Assembly (NCBI RefSeq): GCF_000531125.1
Contig: NZ_CBTK010000064.1
Coordinates: 1 to 42,553, forward strand
Direction: 5' to 3'
DNA from: Candidatus Contendobacter odensis Run_B_J11
GTDB lineage: Bacteria > Pseudomonadota > Gammaproteobacteria > Competibacterales > Competibacteraceae
Length of the DNA stretch: 42,553 nt
Shown: piece after piece, positions 8,879 to 17,222 of the stretch
Position numbering within the stretch: the first letter of the stretch is position 1
How the letters are laid out: each line of letters begins with the position of its first letter
Notes under the pieces: model-generated
Seen by the model: only the letters and a program-made list of their open reading frames with translations
What the model was told of the DNA's origin: nothing
Database searches by the model: none
Translations under genes and position numbers: made by a program

Positions 8879-11800
8879 TCAATTCTTAATGGCGGTCAAA
8901 GGGAACGCTAACCGGGTTAAATCATTGCCACGAGGAATTGCCGCCGGGCGTTGGGTGTATTTGGGCTGCCGTTTACGAATCTCCATGATTTCATTGTAAA
9001 CGAAGCTGGCGATTTGAAGCGCGGTTACCTTTGTGTCGCGCCGGCCCGCCGCATCTCCATTGAGTCCCATAAGCACGGCATAACCAAAAAGGCCGTTACC
9101 CGAGCGTTTGTTATCCACTGTGATGTACTCGTCAGCAGCCTCCTCCCCAGCGCCGGCAGCGGCGATCATGAGTAACTCTCCAAAACTCTCGCGTGCTTTG
9201 GAGAGCGCCTCAGACTGCTGATCCAAATCGCTGCTTTTCACGTCATAAGCTCCCGAATGACAAGAATCGAGAAAAATAAGAACATGGTTCGCTTTATCGG
9301 AAATTTTTGCCAATTTTTCTCCAAGCACTTTCTGGGAAATGGCCGTCTGCACATAATCATTAACGAGTGAATTCTGGGGGATAAAATAGTAGATATTATT
9401 ATTATTCATTCCGTGCCCAGCCAAATAAACTACTACGGTGTCCTCCCGAGAGGTAATTTGATTGGCAATCTGATCTAACGCCTTTTCGATTTCCGCACGT
9501 GTGGCTTGCTGATCATACAGGCGCAAAACGGAAGCTTTGCCGAAATCTGAGCTTGCATTCTTTTCCAGCAACGCTGCGACATCCTGGGCGTCCTTAACCG
9601 CGAAACGCAAGGTGACTCCGGCTTCACGGTACTGATTTATTCCTATCGATAGGATGTGAAGTGTGGGTTTTTGGCCTCGCGTCGCTATTTCAGCGGGAGC
9701 GGCCACTGCCGGGACCACCAGTTCCACAAGGCTGCTTTTACCATTGGCCCTGTTGCGACCATCGGAGGCCCGCACTTGGAGTCGGTTCACTCCTGGGTCC
9801 AGTTCCAGATCCCGTTCCAGAATGACTTCGCCGTCCTTCACCGTACTCTCCGTGACGGGAGTTGATGAAGCATTTGCGACTGACGCGGCGACCGCCCGTG
9901 AAAAGCCACGTGTTTTAGCGTCGGCGTTTTCTACGACAACGCCATTGCGCAACAGGTGAATCTCACCCACGCCGCCATTTCGTTCCTTGAGTTTAAAGCG
10001 CAATCGCACCCGATTTTTACCCATGGGAAGTTCATCCCGTTGCAATACCGGTTCCTCTTGCTTGATTTCGGGCGCAACCGACGCGGTTGTCATTGGGGTA
10101 GCCGGGGTAGCCATGAGTTGCTGGGTCCGGGAAAAGGCGCGTGTGGCCCCTTTTCCAATAGGAAAACAGGAACCTGTGCCCGTTACTGGGGTTGTAGCAG
10201 CAACAGGGGGCGTGGCAACCGGCGTCGCCGAGGTCGCAACCGGCGTTGAGGCAGGGGCCACCCGCCGAAAGGCGCGGGTGAGAGAGTCGGTTTTCTCCAG
10301 CAGACAATACTCAATCAATTCCACCTCTGGGACTGGCGCAACAAAAAGCCCGTTAATGACCTCTTGCGCCTGGGCGAATTGGGTTTGCAGAGCGGCTTCA
10401 TGTCCGCCCATCATCTTTCGGCTCAACAGCGATGGCGAGTAGAAACTCTGATAAAGCTGGCCGAATGTGATCCATTCGGGGGTTTTATTAGCGCCGCGAT
10501 TCAGGTGATAGCCCGCCAGATTTTTACCGCCGTCCATGGAGTGGGCAAAGAAACCCTCTTTCGTCCATGCAATCCAGCGTGCGCCGTCCACGCTGAGAAA
10601 AAGGACGGCAAATTTCTCAATGCTGGCTTGACGACCAGGCTGGCTTGGTTGCAACCGATACCAATGTAGAGCGCCATCGGCCAGGGCGGCCACCAAATAG
10701 CGGCCATCCCGGGAGAGATTGACCCCATAAGCCGCCGCAGGCACATCCACTTTAACCAGTTCTGCGCCTTGAGCGTTAAACCAACGCATATAAAAGTCCG
10801 TCCCCAAGACAAACCCACTATGATCCGGGGCAATAGCCAGGCTGCGGGATGTCTCGTTACGGGCCAGCGCAATAGAGTGTTTTTTCATAAAAATCGGCGT
10901 TGTGGCGCCTTCCCATTGATCAACCGGCAAGAGGACATCATGAGTGATCGGTGGGGTCAATCCCGAGTCTCGAGGGGGATTAATCGTTAGTTCCTGCCGA
11001 GACAAGTCGAAGCGAGCCACCTGCTGAGAGGTAAGCCGCCACTCCACTACCAAGCCGTCGGCGGAAAGGGCGAAATGATGGCGAAAGATGCCGCGAAAAT
11101 CGGTAATGGGTGAATCATGACGGGCGAGGGAACGACCCTCTGGAGTGATGATTCCCCAAGAGGGTTCCGCCGTGGCATAAAGCCATGCCCCATACGGCAG
11201 GGTAGCCAGACTGGTGATCGTATTTTCTGCTACCGGCATATCCACCGGGTTGCCGCCGCTTTGCGGCCAGCGTCGAATCATTCGTTGATCGCCCTTGCCA
11301 GCGCCACCCGCAGCCAATAAGTCTCCATTTGACCAAGCGACCGAGGAAAGATTTTCTCCAGCCAATCCCTCGACGCTCGGACTTTGCACGACCTTGCCAT
11401 GAGTGGCATCAATGAGGTCTACTTTAACTTTATCCTTGTAGCCCACTGCGAGAATGCGGCCATCTTCGGAAAAGGCAAGGCCATAGGGTTGTCTTCCACC
11501 GCTACCTTTTACCTGATGGAGGAGCTGGATTTGAGCGTCGTAAATACGAATAAAACCGTCATCACTACTGGTGGCCATACGTCCATCATTGGCAAAGGCG
11601 ATCCAGTTACAGGAAAAACCATATGTTAAATCTTCTGCCACTTTTTTGCCGGTGGCGCTATCCCAAACCATGATGCCCTTGGCGCTGCCAAAGGCTGCAG
11701 CGAAACGGATTCCATCCGGGGAATAGGCAAGGTGGAGGATTTCCGAGGGCAACTTGGAAAGACGGTTCTTCATCCGCAGGCTTGAGGTATCGTACAGATA

Positions 11801-12211
11801 AAGAGCGAAGGTGTTTTCATTATTAGTAATAGCGCCGGCAAGAATCGCGGTTTTGCCATCAGGAGAGAGCGCGCCCGCATAAATGGAACCGTCGAGACCC
11901 TCGCCAATAGGGACGCGCAGCACACCCCGAAGATCGCCTCCGGGTAGATTCCACAGGCGAGCAGTTTTGTCGTCCGAGACGGTGAGAAGTAACGTTCTAT
12001 CCTGGTTCAACGAAATGCGGTTAATAATAGCCGTATGCTCGCCCGCTTCAATGCGCAAATAGGGCGACTCCGCTGCTGCTGGAGCCGGATCGGCTAAAAC
12101 TTGGAAAGATGTTGTCAGTACAGTGAGAAGCAGAGTAATTAACCAGTGTTTGTGAGAAACAATGGAAGATTGCGGACAAGAAAAAATCTTTTTAGTATTA
12201 CAGGAGTCCAT
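8879..12211 (-). CDS. Exported WD40-like beta-propeller and caspase fusion protein
   Basis: This large protein has 1110 aa from the chosen start. A long signal peptide ends near QVLADPAPAAA (about residue 45). Residues about 50-560 hold WD40-like repeats (for example LLLTVSDDKTARLWNLPGGD and IRFAAAFGSAKGIMVWDSAT). A linker rich in Ala, Thr and Pro follows (about 640-720), then an Ig-like beta segment (about 725-835) and a C-terminal caspase domain with His933 in YLAGHGM and Cys984 in FLDSCHSG. TRAFRR (645-650), TRAFSR (690-695) and TRGFSR (767-772) recur in the linkers. Start 12211 has an AGGA 8 bases upstream; ATG 12274 has none. The propeller could bind a target that triggers the protease; this is inference. 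Confidence 0.82.
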   Translation of the reverse strand: MDSCNTKKIFSCPQSSIVSHKHWLITLLLTVLTTSFQVLADPAPAAAESPYLRIEAGEHTAIINRISLNQDRTLLLTVSDDKTARLWNLPGGDLRGVLRVPIGEGLDGSIYAGALSPDGKTAILAGAITNNENTFALYLYDTSSLRMKNRLSKLPSEILHLAYSPDGIRFAAAFGSAKGIMVWDSATGKKVAEDLTYGFSCNWIAFANDGRMATSSDDGFIRIYDAQIQLLHQVKGSGGRQPYGLAFSEDGRILAVGYKDKVKVDLIDATHGKVVQSPSVEGLAGENLSSVAWSNGDLLAAGGAGKGDQRMIRRWPQSGGNPVDMPVAENTITSLATLPYGAWLYATAEPSWGIITPEGRSLARHDSPITDFRGIFRHHFALSADGLVVEWRLTSQQVARFDLSRQELTINPPRDSGLTPPITHDVLLPVDQWEGATTPIFMKKHSIALARNETSRSLAIAPDHSGFVLGTDFYMRWFNAQGAELVKVDVPAAAYGVNLSRDGRYLVAALADGALHWYRLQPSQPGRQASIEKFAVLFLSVDGARWIAWTKEGFFAHSMDGGKNLAGYHLNRGANKTPEWITFGQLYQSFYSPSLLSRKMMGGHEAALQTQFAQAQEVINGLFVAPVPEVELIEYCLLEKTDSLTRAFRRVAPASTPVATSATPVATPPVAATTPVTGTGSCFPIGKGATRAFSRTQQLMATPATPMTTASVAPEIKQEEPVLQRDELPMGKNRVRLRFKLKERNGGVGEIHLLRNGVVVENADAKTRGFSRAVAASVANASSTPVTESTVKDGEVILERDLELDPGVNRLQVRASDGRNRANGKSSLVELVVPAVAAPAEIATRGQKPTLHILSIGINQYREAGVTLRFAVKDAQDVAALLEKNASSDFGKASVLRLYDQQATRAEIEKALDQIANQITSREDTVVVYLAGHGMNNNNIYYFIPQNSLVNDYVQTAISQKVLGEKLAKISDKANHVLIFLDSCHSGAYDVKSSDLDQQSEALSKARESFGELLMIAAAGAGEEAADEYITVDNKRSGNGLFGYAVLMGLNGDAAGRRDTKVTALQIASFVYNEIMEIRKRQPKYTQRPAAIPRGNDLTRLAFPLTAIKN

Positions 12212-12382
12212 GATGTAATCCTGATTAGGTTCGGGATGGATTCTCGAAAATGCCAAATGAGATAAAGTTCGCATTGAATTTGGAAAAATACCGATTATCT
12301 AGGTAGGAAGCGGATGGAGGGAGGAGGAAGGAAGCAGCGCATCCCTCCGTTTATCCCCCTCAAACCCGTTTACCACTTATTA

Positions 12383-13468
12383 TCACGAAGCCGCTTTTTC
12401 TCCTCGCGCCTTGATTATATAGGCAAGGCTGGGGCGATGTTCCAGCAGACTGGTTTTTTCATAACCGTCGTCCGCCACGGCCACTTCATTTTGATAATTC
12501 TTAGCCGTCCTAACAGTAGTTTCCGCCTTGTTCTGAGTAGAGGAAAACTTGGAAGCGAGTTGCACAGCCTCGGGCTTGCCACCCGTTTTCCTATTAACCT
12601 CTTTCTTTGTATCGGCTGCCTTTTTAGCCGCAATTTTGCGATTTTCAAGCTCCGCCGTCGGCTTTTTGTTGGCGGATCCTTTCCGATTTTTAGCGATATC
12701 TCTATCGATTTTTGCCACCTCCTGCATGTATTCTCTATCAATTTGTTTGTTATTGACATCGATGCGTTTTTTCGCTTCCCGCTGTTCTGCCGGCGTTAAC
12801 CTGGAGATGTCAAATTCGGCCACCATCTGATCATTGGCGTACTGGTATTCTTCCTGGCGCTTGCCGATATTCTCGGCCACCATCTGCATCAGATTGTTAT
12901 CGCGGCGGACTTGTTCTTGGAGTTGGCTCCAGCGGCGTTGCGCTTCGCCTCTGGATATCCGTTTAGCGGCGTAAGCGGCGCGAATCCGGTCACGCTCTCC
13001 CACGCGACAAGCAATCAGTGCTCTGACCGCTATATCTGCTTTATCCAGCTCGTTGGCTTCTCGGGTCAGGTCGTTTCTAATTACTAAAACGGCCTGATCA
13101 CGACCTTGTTCCATACGGCTCTTGTAGTAACCGCCAATAGCCCCAGCCACTCCGCCTACGGCAGCGCCAATCAGGGCGCTTTTGGCGATATCGTGACCAG
13201 ACCGCCCTGATAGGGCAGCGATAAGCCCACCGGTCAGTGCCCCGGTCGCCGCCCCGGTCGCCGCCCCCTTGATCATATCCTCGGCGAAGAAATTGCCGGT
13301 AGAATCGAGCGCTACCACATTGGAGCGACAAAGATCTGAACCATCATCAGGGCCAATGCGTTCCTCGCGAGTTAAGGGCGTAGCACAACTGGTGAGCATC
13401 AGAGTACTCGCTACCAAGGCGATTGTCTTAAGATTGATGTGCCGGGGGACAATATTACAATACAGCAT
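12383..13468 (-). CDS. Glycine-zipper lipoprotein with coiled coil
   Basis: This 361-aa protein has a lipoprotein signal: a hydrophobic segment ending LMLTSC, with the lipid-carrying Cys at about residue 28. Residues about 65-115 are a glycine-zipper segment (GAATGAATGALTGGLIAAL, then ALIGAAVGGVAGAIGGYY) that could insert into or associate with a membrane. Most of the rest (about 120-330) is charged and helical, likely coiled coil. It is the first gene of the minus-strand caspase cassette, with AGGGAG 8 bases before the ATG and 171 bases separating it from the WD40-caspase gene. Its position suggests a membrane anchor or effector partner for the caspases. That role is inference; no known specific function is recognised. 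Confidence 0.72.
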   Translation of the reverse strand: MLYCNIVPRHINLKTIALVASTLMLTSCATPLTREERIGPDDGSDLCRSNVVALDSTGNFFAEDMIKGAATGAATGALTGGLIAALSGRSGHDIAKSALIGAAVGGVAGAIGGYYKSRMEQGRDQAVLVIRNDLTREANELDKADIAVRALIACRVGERDRIRAAYAAKRISRGEAQRRWSQLQEQVRRDNNLMQMVAENIGKRQEEYQYANDQMVAEFDISRLTPAEQREAKKRIDVNNKQIDREYMQEVAKIDRDIAKNRKGSANKKPTAELENRKIAAKKAADTKKEVNRKTGGKPEAVQLASKFSSTQNKAETTVRTAKNYQNEVAVADDGYEKTSLLEHRPSLAYIIKARGEKAAS

Positions 13469-13713
13469 GGATGCATCTCCCTAAATTGTTAAACAGTTTT
13501 TTTATCGTACCAGTTAGCTGGGTTATAAAATTGACGAGAAGAATGACTATCACTTGATATAGCGCTTCTCGATGAGCTGTAATCGCATCCAGCCACAAAG
13601 TCCTCTCAATTTCCCCTTTTTCAAAGGCGGGAGGCACATTAGCAGCAGGGGAATTCTGCCCATTAGCCCACATTAGTATAGCGCTCACTTACAGGTTGTG
13701 GAATAAGTTCCAT

Positions 13714-13851
13714 CCTGTAAATTTTCGTGTGATCCGAATGACAGGTTGGGCGAACACAGCGCACGCTACTCACCAGGATCAACAGGCTGGATGAAGCTGA
13801 TGCTCTAGCCCACGCCGCAATCCATCGCCATCACAGAAACATTTACCGAGG
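13714..13851. mobile_element. Short inverted-repeat (MITE-like) element, copy C
   Basis: CCTGTAAATTTTCGTGTGAT at 13714-13733 and ATCACAGAAACATTTACCG at 13829-13848 form imperfect terminal inverted repeats about 138 bp apart, the same length as copy B. The right half (13794-13851) matches bases 1-59 of the window closely, so it is a full-length relative of copy A. It has no coding capacity. It lies between the caspase cassette and hemN. The rest of the 13469-13893 gap shows only the AT-rich upstream region of the lipoprotein gene. Confidence 0.6.
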
Positions 13852-13893
13852 AAACAACACGAAGACAGCGAACGACGGGGTTGGCGAACGACC

Positions 13894-15276
13894 CTAGATC
13901 ACCCGTGAAAACCGCTGCTGCTTCTGCGCACGCAGATAGCGGTCGAACACCATGCAGATATTGCGGATCAGCAGCCGACCAGGCGGCAATACCCGAATTC
14001 CGGCAGTATCCAGTTTCAGCAAGCCATCAGCCTGCATATCTGTCAGTTCCGCCAATTCCATCGCAAAGTAGTCGCCGAACACCATGGCATACTGGCGCTC
14101 AATTGCAGCGAACTCGAGAGTAAAGTTGCAGATCAGCGCCGTGATCACAGCCCGCCGCAAGCGGTCATCGGCATTCAACCGTACTCCTCTAAACACGGCC
14201 AACCGATTATCATCAATCTGGGCGTAATACTCTTCCAAACCCTTCAGATTCTGGCTGTAACTATCGCCGACCATGCCGATAGAAGTCGCGCCGAAACCGA
14301 TTAGATCGCAATCCGCATGAGTGCTATAACCCTGAAAATTGCGATAGAGCGTTCCGGCTTGCTGCGCTAATGCCAGTTCATCATCCGGCTTGGCGAAGTG
14401 ATCCATCCCGATGTAGACATAGCTCGCTGCGGTCAATTGCTCAATCACCGCTTTTAGAATCTCCAGCTTCACTGCGGGTGGCGGCAGGGCACTGGCATCA
14501 ATCTGGCGCTGGGTCTTGAATAACTCCGGCAGATGGGCGTAGTTGAACACTGAAATTCGGTCGGGATTCTGGGCAATAATCTCGGCTACGGTACGGCTAA
14601 AGCCAGCGACGCTTTGATGTGGAAGTCCGTAGATCAAATCCACACTAATCGACTTAAACCCTTCGTGGCGGGCCGCCTCCATTACCTTCAGCGTGATCTC
14701 TTTAGATTGAAGGCGGTTGACCGCTTTCTGCACTTGTGGATCGAAATCCTGCACTCCCAAACTCAGCCGATTGAAACCAAGTTCGCGCAACAGCGCCACC
14801 GTATGATCATCGGTTTCACGGGGATCTACTTCAATCGAATACTCGCCGCTATCACTGTCCAATAGATGGAAATGCTCTCCGGTAACTCGCATTAACTCAC
14901 GCATTTCATCGCTGTTAATGAAAGTGGGAGTACCGCCACCCCAATGCAATTGAGTAACAGGTCGCTCTTGATTAAATAAAGCACCCTGTAATGCCAGTTC
15001 CCGGTAGAGATGATCGAGATAAGGCGTAGTATGACGGCGATTCTTGGTGACAATTTTATTGCAGGCGCAATAGAAACACACTGTGTCGCAGAACGGGATA
15101 TGAAAATACAACGACAACGGTCTGCCACTGGCATTGCTGGCGATAGCCTGCTCCCGATACTCGTCCGCACCAAAGCCGTCGTGAAATTGCACCGCAGTCG
15201 GGTAGGAGGTGTAGCGGGGACCGGCCTGATCGTATTTGTGAATCAGGGTCAAATCAAAAATGATGGCGGTGTCCAC
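13894..15276 (-). CDS. hemN: Oxygen-independent coproporphyrinogen III oxidase
   Basis: This radical-SAM enzyme converts coproporphyrinogen III to protoporphyrinogen IX without oxygen, a late step of haem synthesis in the cytoplasm. The 460-aa length matches HemN. The [4Fe-4S]-binding motif Cys63-xxx-Cys67-xx-Cys70, followed by Cys72, lies in FHIPFCDTVCFYCACNK. The family motif LHWGGGTPTF and the C-terminal HemN domain are present. The start is a GTG at 15276, with AAGGAGG 6-7 bases upstream. That ribosome site overlaps the stop codon of prmB, 12 bases away, so the two are very probably co-transcribed and translationally coupled. Confidence 0.95.
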   Translation of the reverse strand: MDTAIIFDLTLIHKYDQAGPRYTSYPTAVQFHDGFGADEYREQAIASNASGRPLSLYFHIPFCDTVCFYCACNKIVTKNRRHTTPYLDHLYRELALQGALFNQERPVTQLHWGGGTPTFINSDEMRELMRVTGEHFHLLDSDSGEYSIEVDPRETDDHTVALLRELGFNRLSLGVQDFDPQVQKAVNRLQSKEITLKVMEAARHEGFKSISVDLIYGLPHQSVAGFSRTVAEIIAQNPDRISVFNYAHLPELFKTQRQIDASALPPPAVKLEILKAVIEQLTAASYVYIGMDHFAKPDDELALAQQAGTLYRNFQGYSTHADCDLIGFGATSIGMVGDSYSQNLKGLEEYYAQIDDNRLAVFRGVRLNADDRLRRAVITALICNFTLEFAAIERQYAMVFGDYFAMELAELTDMQADGLLKLDTAGIRVLPPGRLLIRNICMVFDRYLRAQKQQRFSRVI

Positions 15277-15288
15277 GGGCGACCCTCC

Positions 15289-16194
15289 TTATAACTGGCG
15301 CAATTGTGCGGCGTTCAACAGAAACACCCCTTGCCCACCGCGCTCGAATTCCAGCCAGGTGAAAGGCACCTCTGGCAGCGCCTCGCACAAGGCATACTGG
15401 GCGTTACCGACCTCAACGATTAGCAGTCCGTCACGTTTCAGATAGTCGGCGGCCTGGAGCAGAATCTGCTCCACCATATCCAAACCTTCCGCACCGGCCA
15501 CCAAACCCAACCGGGGTTCGTGATGGTACTCCGTCGGCAAAGTGTCGAGTTCAGCCAGAGCAACATAGGGTGGATTGCTGATGATCAGGTCGTAATAGCG
15601 ACCCTTCAAAGCTGAGAACAGATCGGATTGAATCACCCCGATTTGATCCTCCAGACTGTGATCGGCCACGTTGCGCCGCGCCACCTCCAGCGCCTCGGTG
15701 GAAATGTCCACTAAATCTACCCGCGCATCCGGGAACGCATAGGCGCAGGCAATGCCGATACAACCGCTGCCGGTTCCCAAATCCAGAATGTCGCCCACCT
15801 GCCGGCTGTCTGGCAACCACGGGGAAAAGTGCCGCTCGATCAATTCCGCCAGCGGCGAACGCGGAATCAGCACCCGTTCGTCCACATAGAACGGCAGGCC
15901 CATAAACCAGGCGCGTTGGGTCAGATAAGCAGCGGGCTTGCGTTCCGCGATACGCCGCTGCAACAGATGCAACACTGCCTGCTGTTCGGGCGGTGTCAGT
16001 TGCGCTTGCAGATATTCAGCGGGCAAATCCGGGGGCAGATGCAGCGCGTGCAATACCAGCGCGGCGGCTTCGTCAATGGCGTTGTCGGTGCCGTGGCCAA
16101 AGTGCAAACCGGCTGCGTTCATCTGGCTGGCGCCCCAGCGGATCAGGTCGCGCAGGGTGCGTAGATAGGGCAAAACATTGTCGTGGTCGGTCAT
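15289..16194 (-). CDS. prmB: Ribosomal protein L3 N5-glutamine methyltransferase PrmB
   Basis: PrmB transfers a methyl group from S-adenosylmethionine to a glutamine of ribosomal protein L3 during ribosome assembly. The 301-aa protein has an N-terminal helical domain (1-100), SAM motif I ILDLGTGSGCIG (136-147) and the glutamine-binding NPPY motif in DLIISNPPYV (207-210). The N-terminus (LRTLRDLIRWGASQMNAAGL, then FGHGTDNA) is typical of PrmB rather than its paralogue PrmC, which methylates release factors. It lies 12 bases upstream of hemN. Its own Shine-Dalgarno sequence is weak. The 257 bases between prmB and urtE show no further gene. Confidence 0.92.
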   Translation of the reverse strand: MTDHDNVLPYLRTLRDLIRWGASQMNAAGLHFGHGTDNAIDEAAALVLHALHLPPDLPAEYLQAQLTPPEQQAVLHLLQRRIAERKPAAYLTQRAWFMGLPFYVDERVLIPRSPLAELIERHFSPWLPDSRQVGDILDLGTGSGCIGIACAYAFPDARVDLVDISTEALEVARRNVADHSLEDQIGVIQSDLFSALKGRYYDLIISNPPYVALAELDTLPTEYHHEPRLGLVAGAEGLDMVEQILLQAADYLKRDGLLIVEVGNAQYALCEALPEVPFTWLEFERGGQGVFLLNAAQLRQL

Positions 16195-16451
16195 CGGAGT
16201 CGGGTTCGCAGTGGAAACGGCTTCTCCCGGAGAGCGGGAGCAAAGTGATTGAACGCCGGCAACGGCTGATCAACATCACTTTCCGATGATACTCAGGAAA
16301 TCACCTTTCGGGTAAGGCGTGGAGCCTTTTTAGGAAGCTGACGCGAAAGCCCAGCATCGACTTCAGGTCGTGATCGGCAGGCGCTTGAGGTTGCTGAGGC
16401 AGGAGCAGCCCACGCCGACTTCAGCGCGGGCCGGCAGGAGCAAGCTTGTAA

Positions 16452-17222
16452 TCACACCGTCAAATACTGTCGCACCAGGCCGTCGTCCAAATCGGCCATC
16501 GCCCCGGTCGCTACCGGACGACCTTTATCCACGATACAGAACTGCTGCGCGACCCAACGGGCGAATGGCAACTTTTGCTCGACCAGCAACACGGTCATGC
16601 CCTGTTCCTCATTCACCCGGCGGATGGCCGTCCCGATTTCGCGGACGATGGCGACCTGCTCGCGAATCTGGTCGGTTTGCTCCTGGTTCAGGCGACGAAT
16701 GACCCGGCCAATTTCGCGCACGACGTTGGGCTGAATGCCCTCGGTCGGCTCGTCGAGAATCAGCATCTTCGGCTCCAGCACCAGGGCGCGGCCAATGGCC
16801 AACTGCTGCTGTTGTCCGCCGGAGAGATCGCCGCCCCGCCGCTTGAGCATGGTTTTGAGCACCGGGAACATTTCGTAGATCAACTCCGGCACTTGTCGTG
16901 GCCGGCGCGGATTGACCGCCAGGCCGATTTTCAGGTTTTCCTCCACCGTCAGCAGCGGAAAGATCTGCCGGCCCTGCGGCACATAGCCGATGCCGAGCGG
17001 AGCGCGCCGTTCCGCCGCCGACCCGATCAGATTTTCGCCTTGAAAGGCGACCCGCCCAGAGCGAATCGGCAACAACCCCATGATGCATTTCAGCAAGGTG
17101 GTTTTGCCGACGCCGTTGCGGCCCATCAAACAGAGCACAGCGCCGCTCGGCACCTCCAGATCAAGATCCCACAGAGTATGGGATTCGCCGTAATACTGAT
17201 TCAGCGCTTCAATGGTGAGCAT
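16452..17222 (-). CDS. urtE: Urea ABC transporter ATP-binding protein UrtE with an internal duplication
   Basis: UrtE is one of the two ATPases that power urea uptake. Walker A (GRNGVGKTT), the signature LSGGQQQQLAIGRAL and Walker B (MLILDEPTEGIQP) are all present. The protein is 256 aa, whereas UrtE is usually about 230. The excess comes from a 25-residue tandem duplication just after Walker B: VREIGRVIRRLNQEQ is repeated as VREIGTAIRRVNEEQ (residues 168-207). The first repeat unit ends in TDQIREQVAI. The start at 17222 has GGGAGG 5-6 bases upstream and overlaps urtD by 14 bases. It is last in the urtABCDE operon. Confidence 0.93.
   Translation of the reverse strand: MLTIEALNQYYGESHTLWDLDLEVPSGAVLCLMGRNGVGKTTLLKCIMGLLPIRSGRVAFQGENLIGSAAERRAPLGIGYVPQGRQIFPLLTVEENLKIGLAVNPRRPRQVPELIYEMFPVLKTMLKRRGGDLSGGQQQQLAIGRALVLEPKMLILDEPTEGIQPNVVREIGRVIRRLNQEQTDQIREQVAIVREIGTAIRRVNEEQGMTVLLVEQKLPFARWVAQQFCIVDKGRPVATGAMADLDDGLVRQYLTV

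Noticed and set aside
14614-14865. Plus-strand frame inside hemN
   Set aside because: It is antisense to a well-conserved enzyme gene and has no ribosome site.
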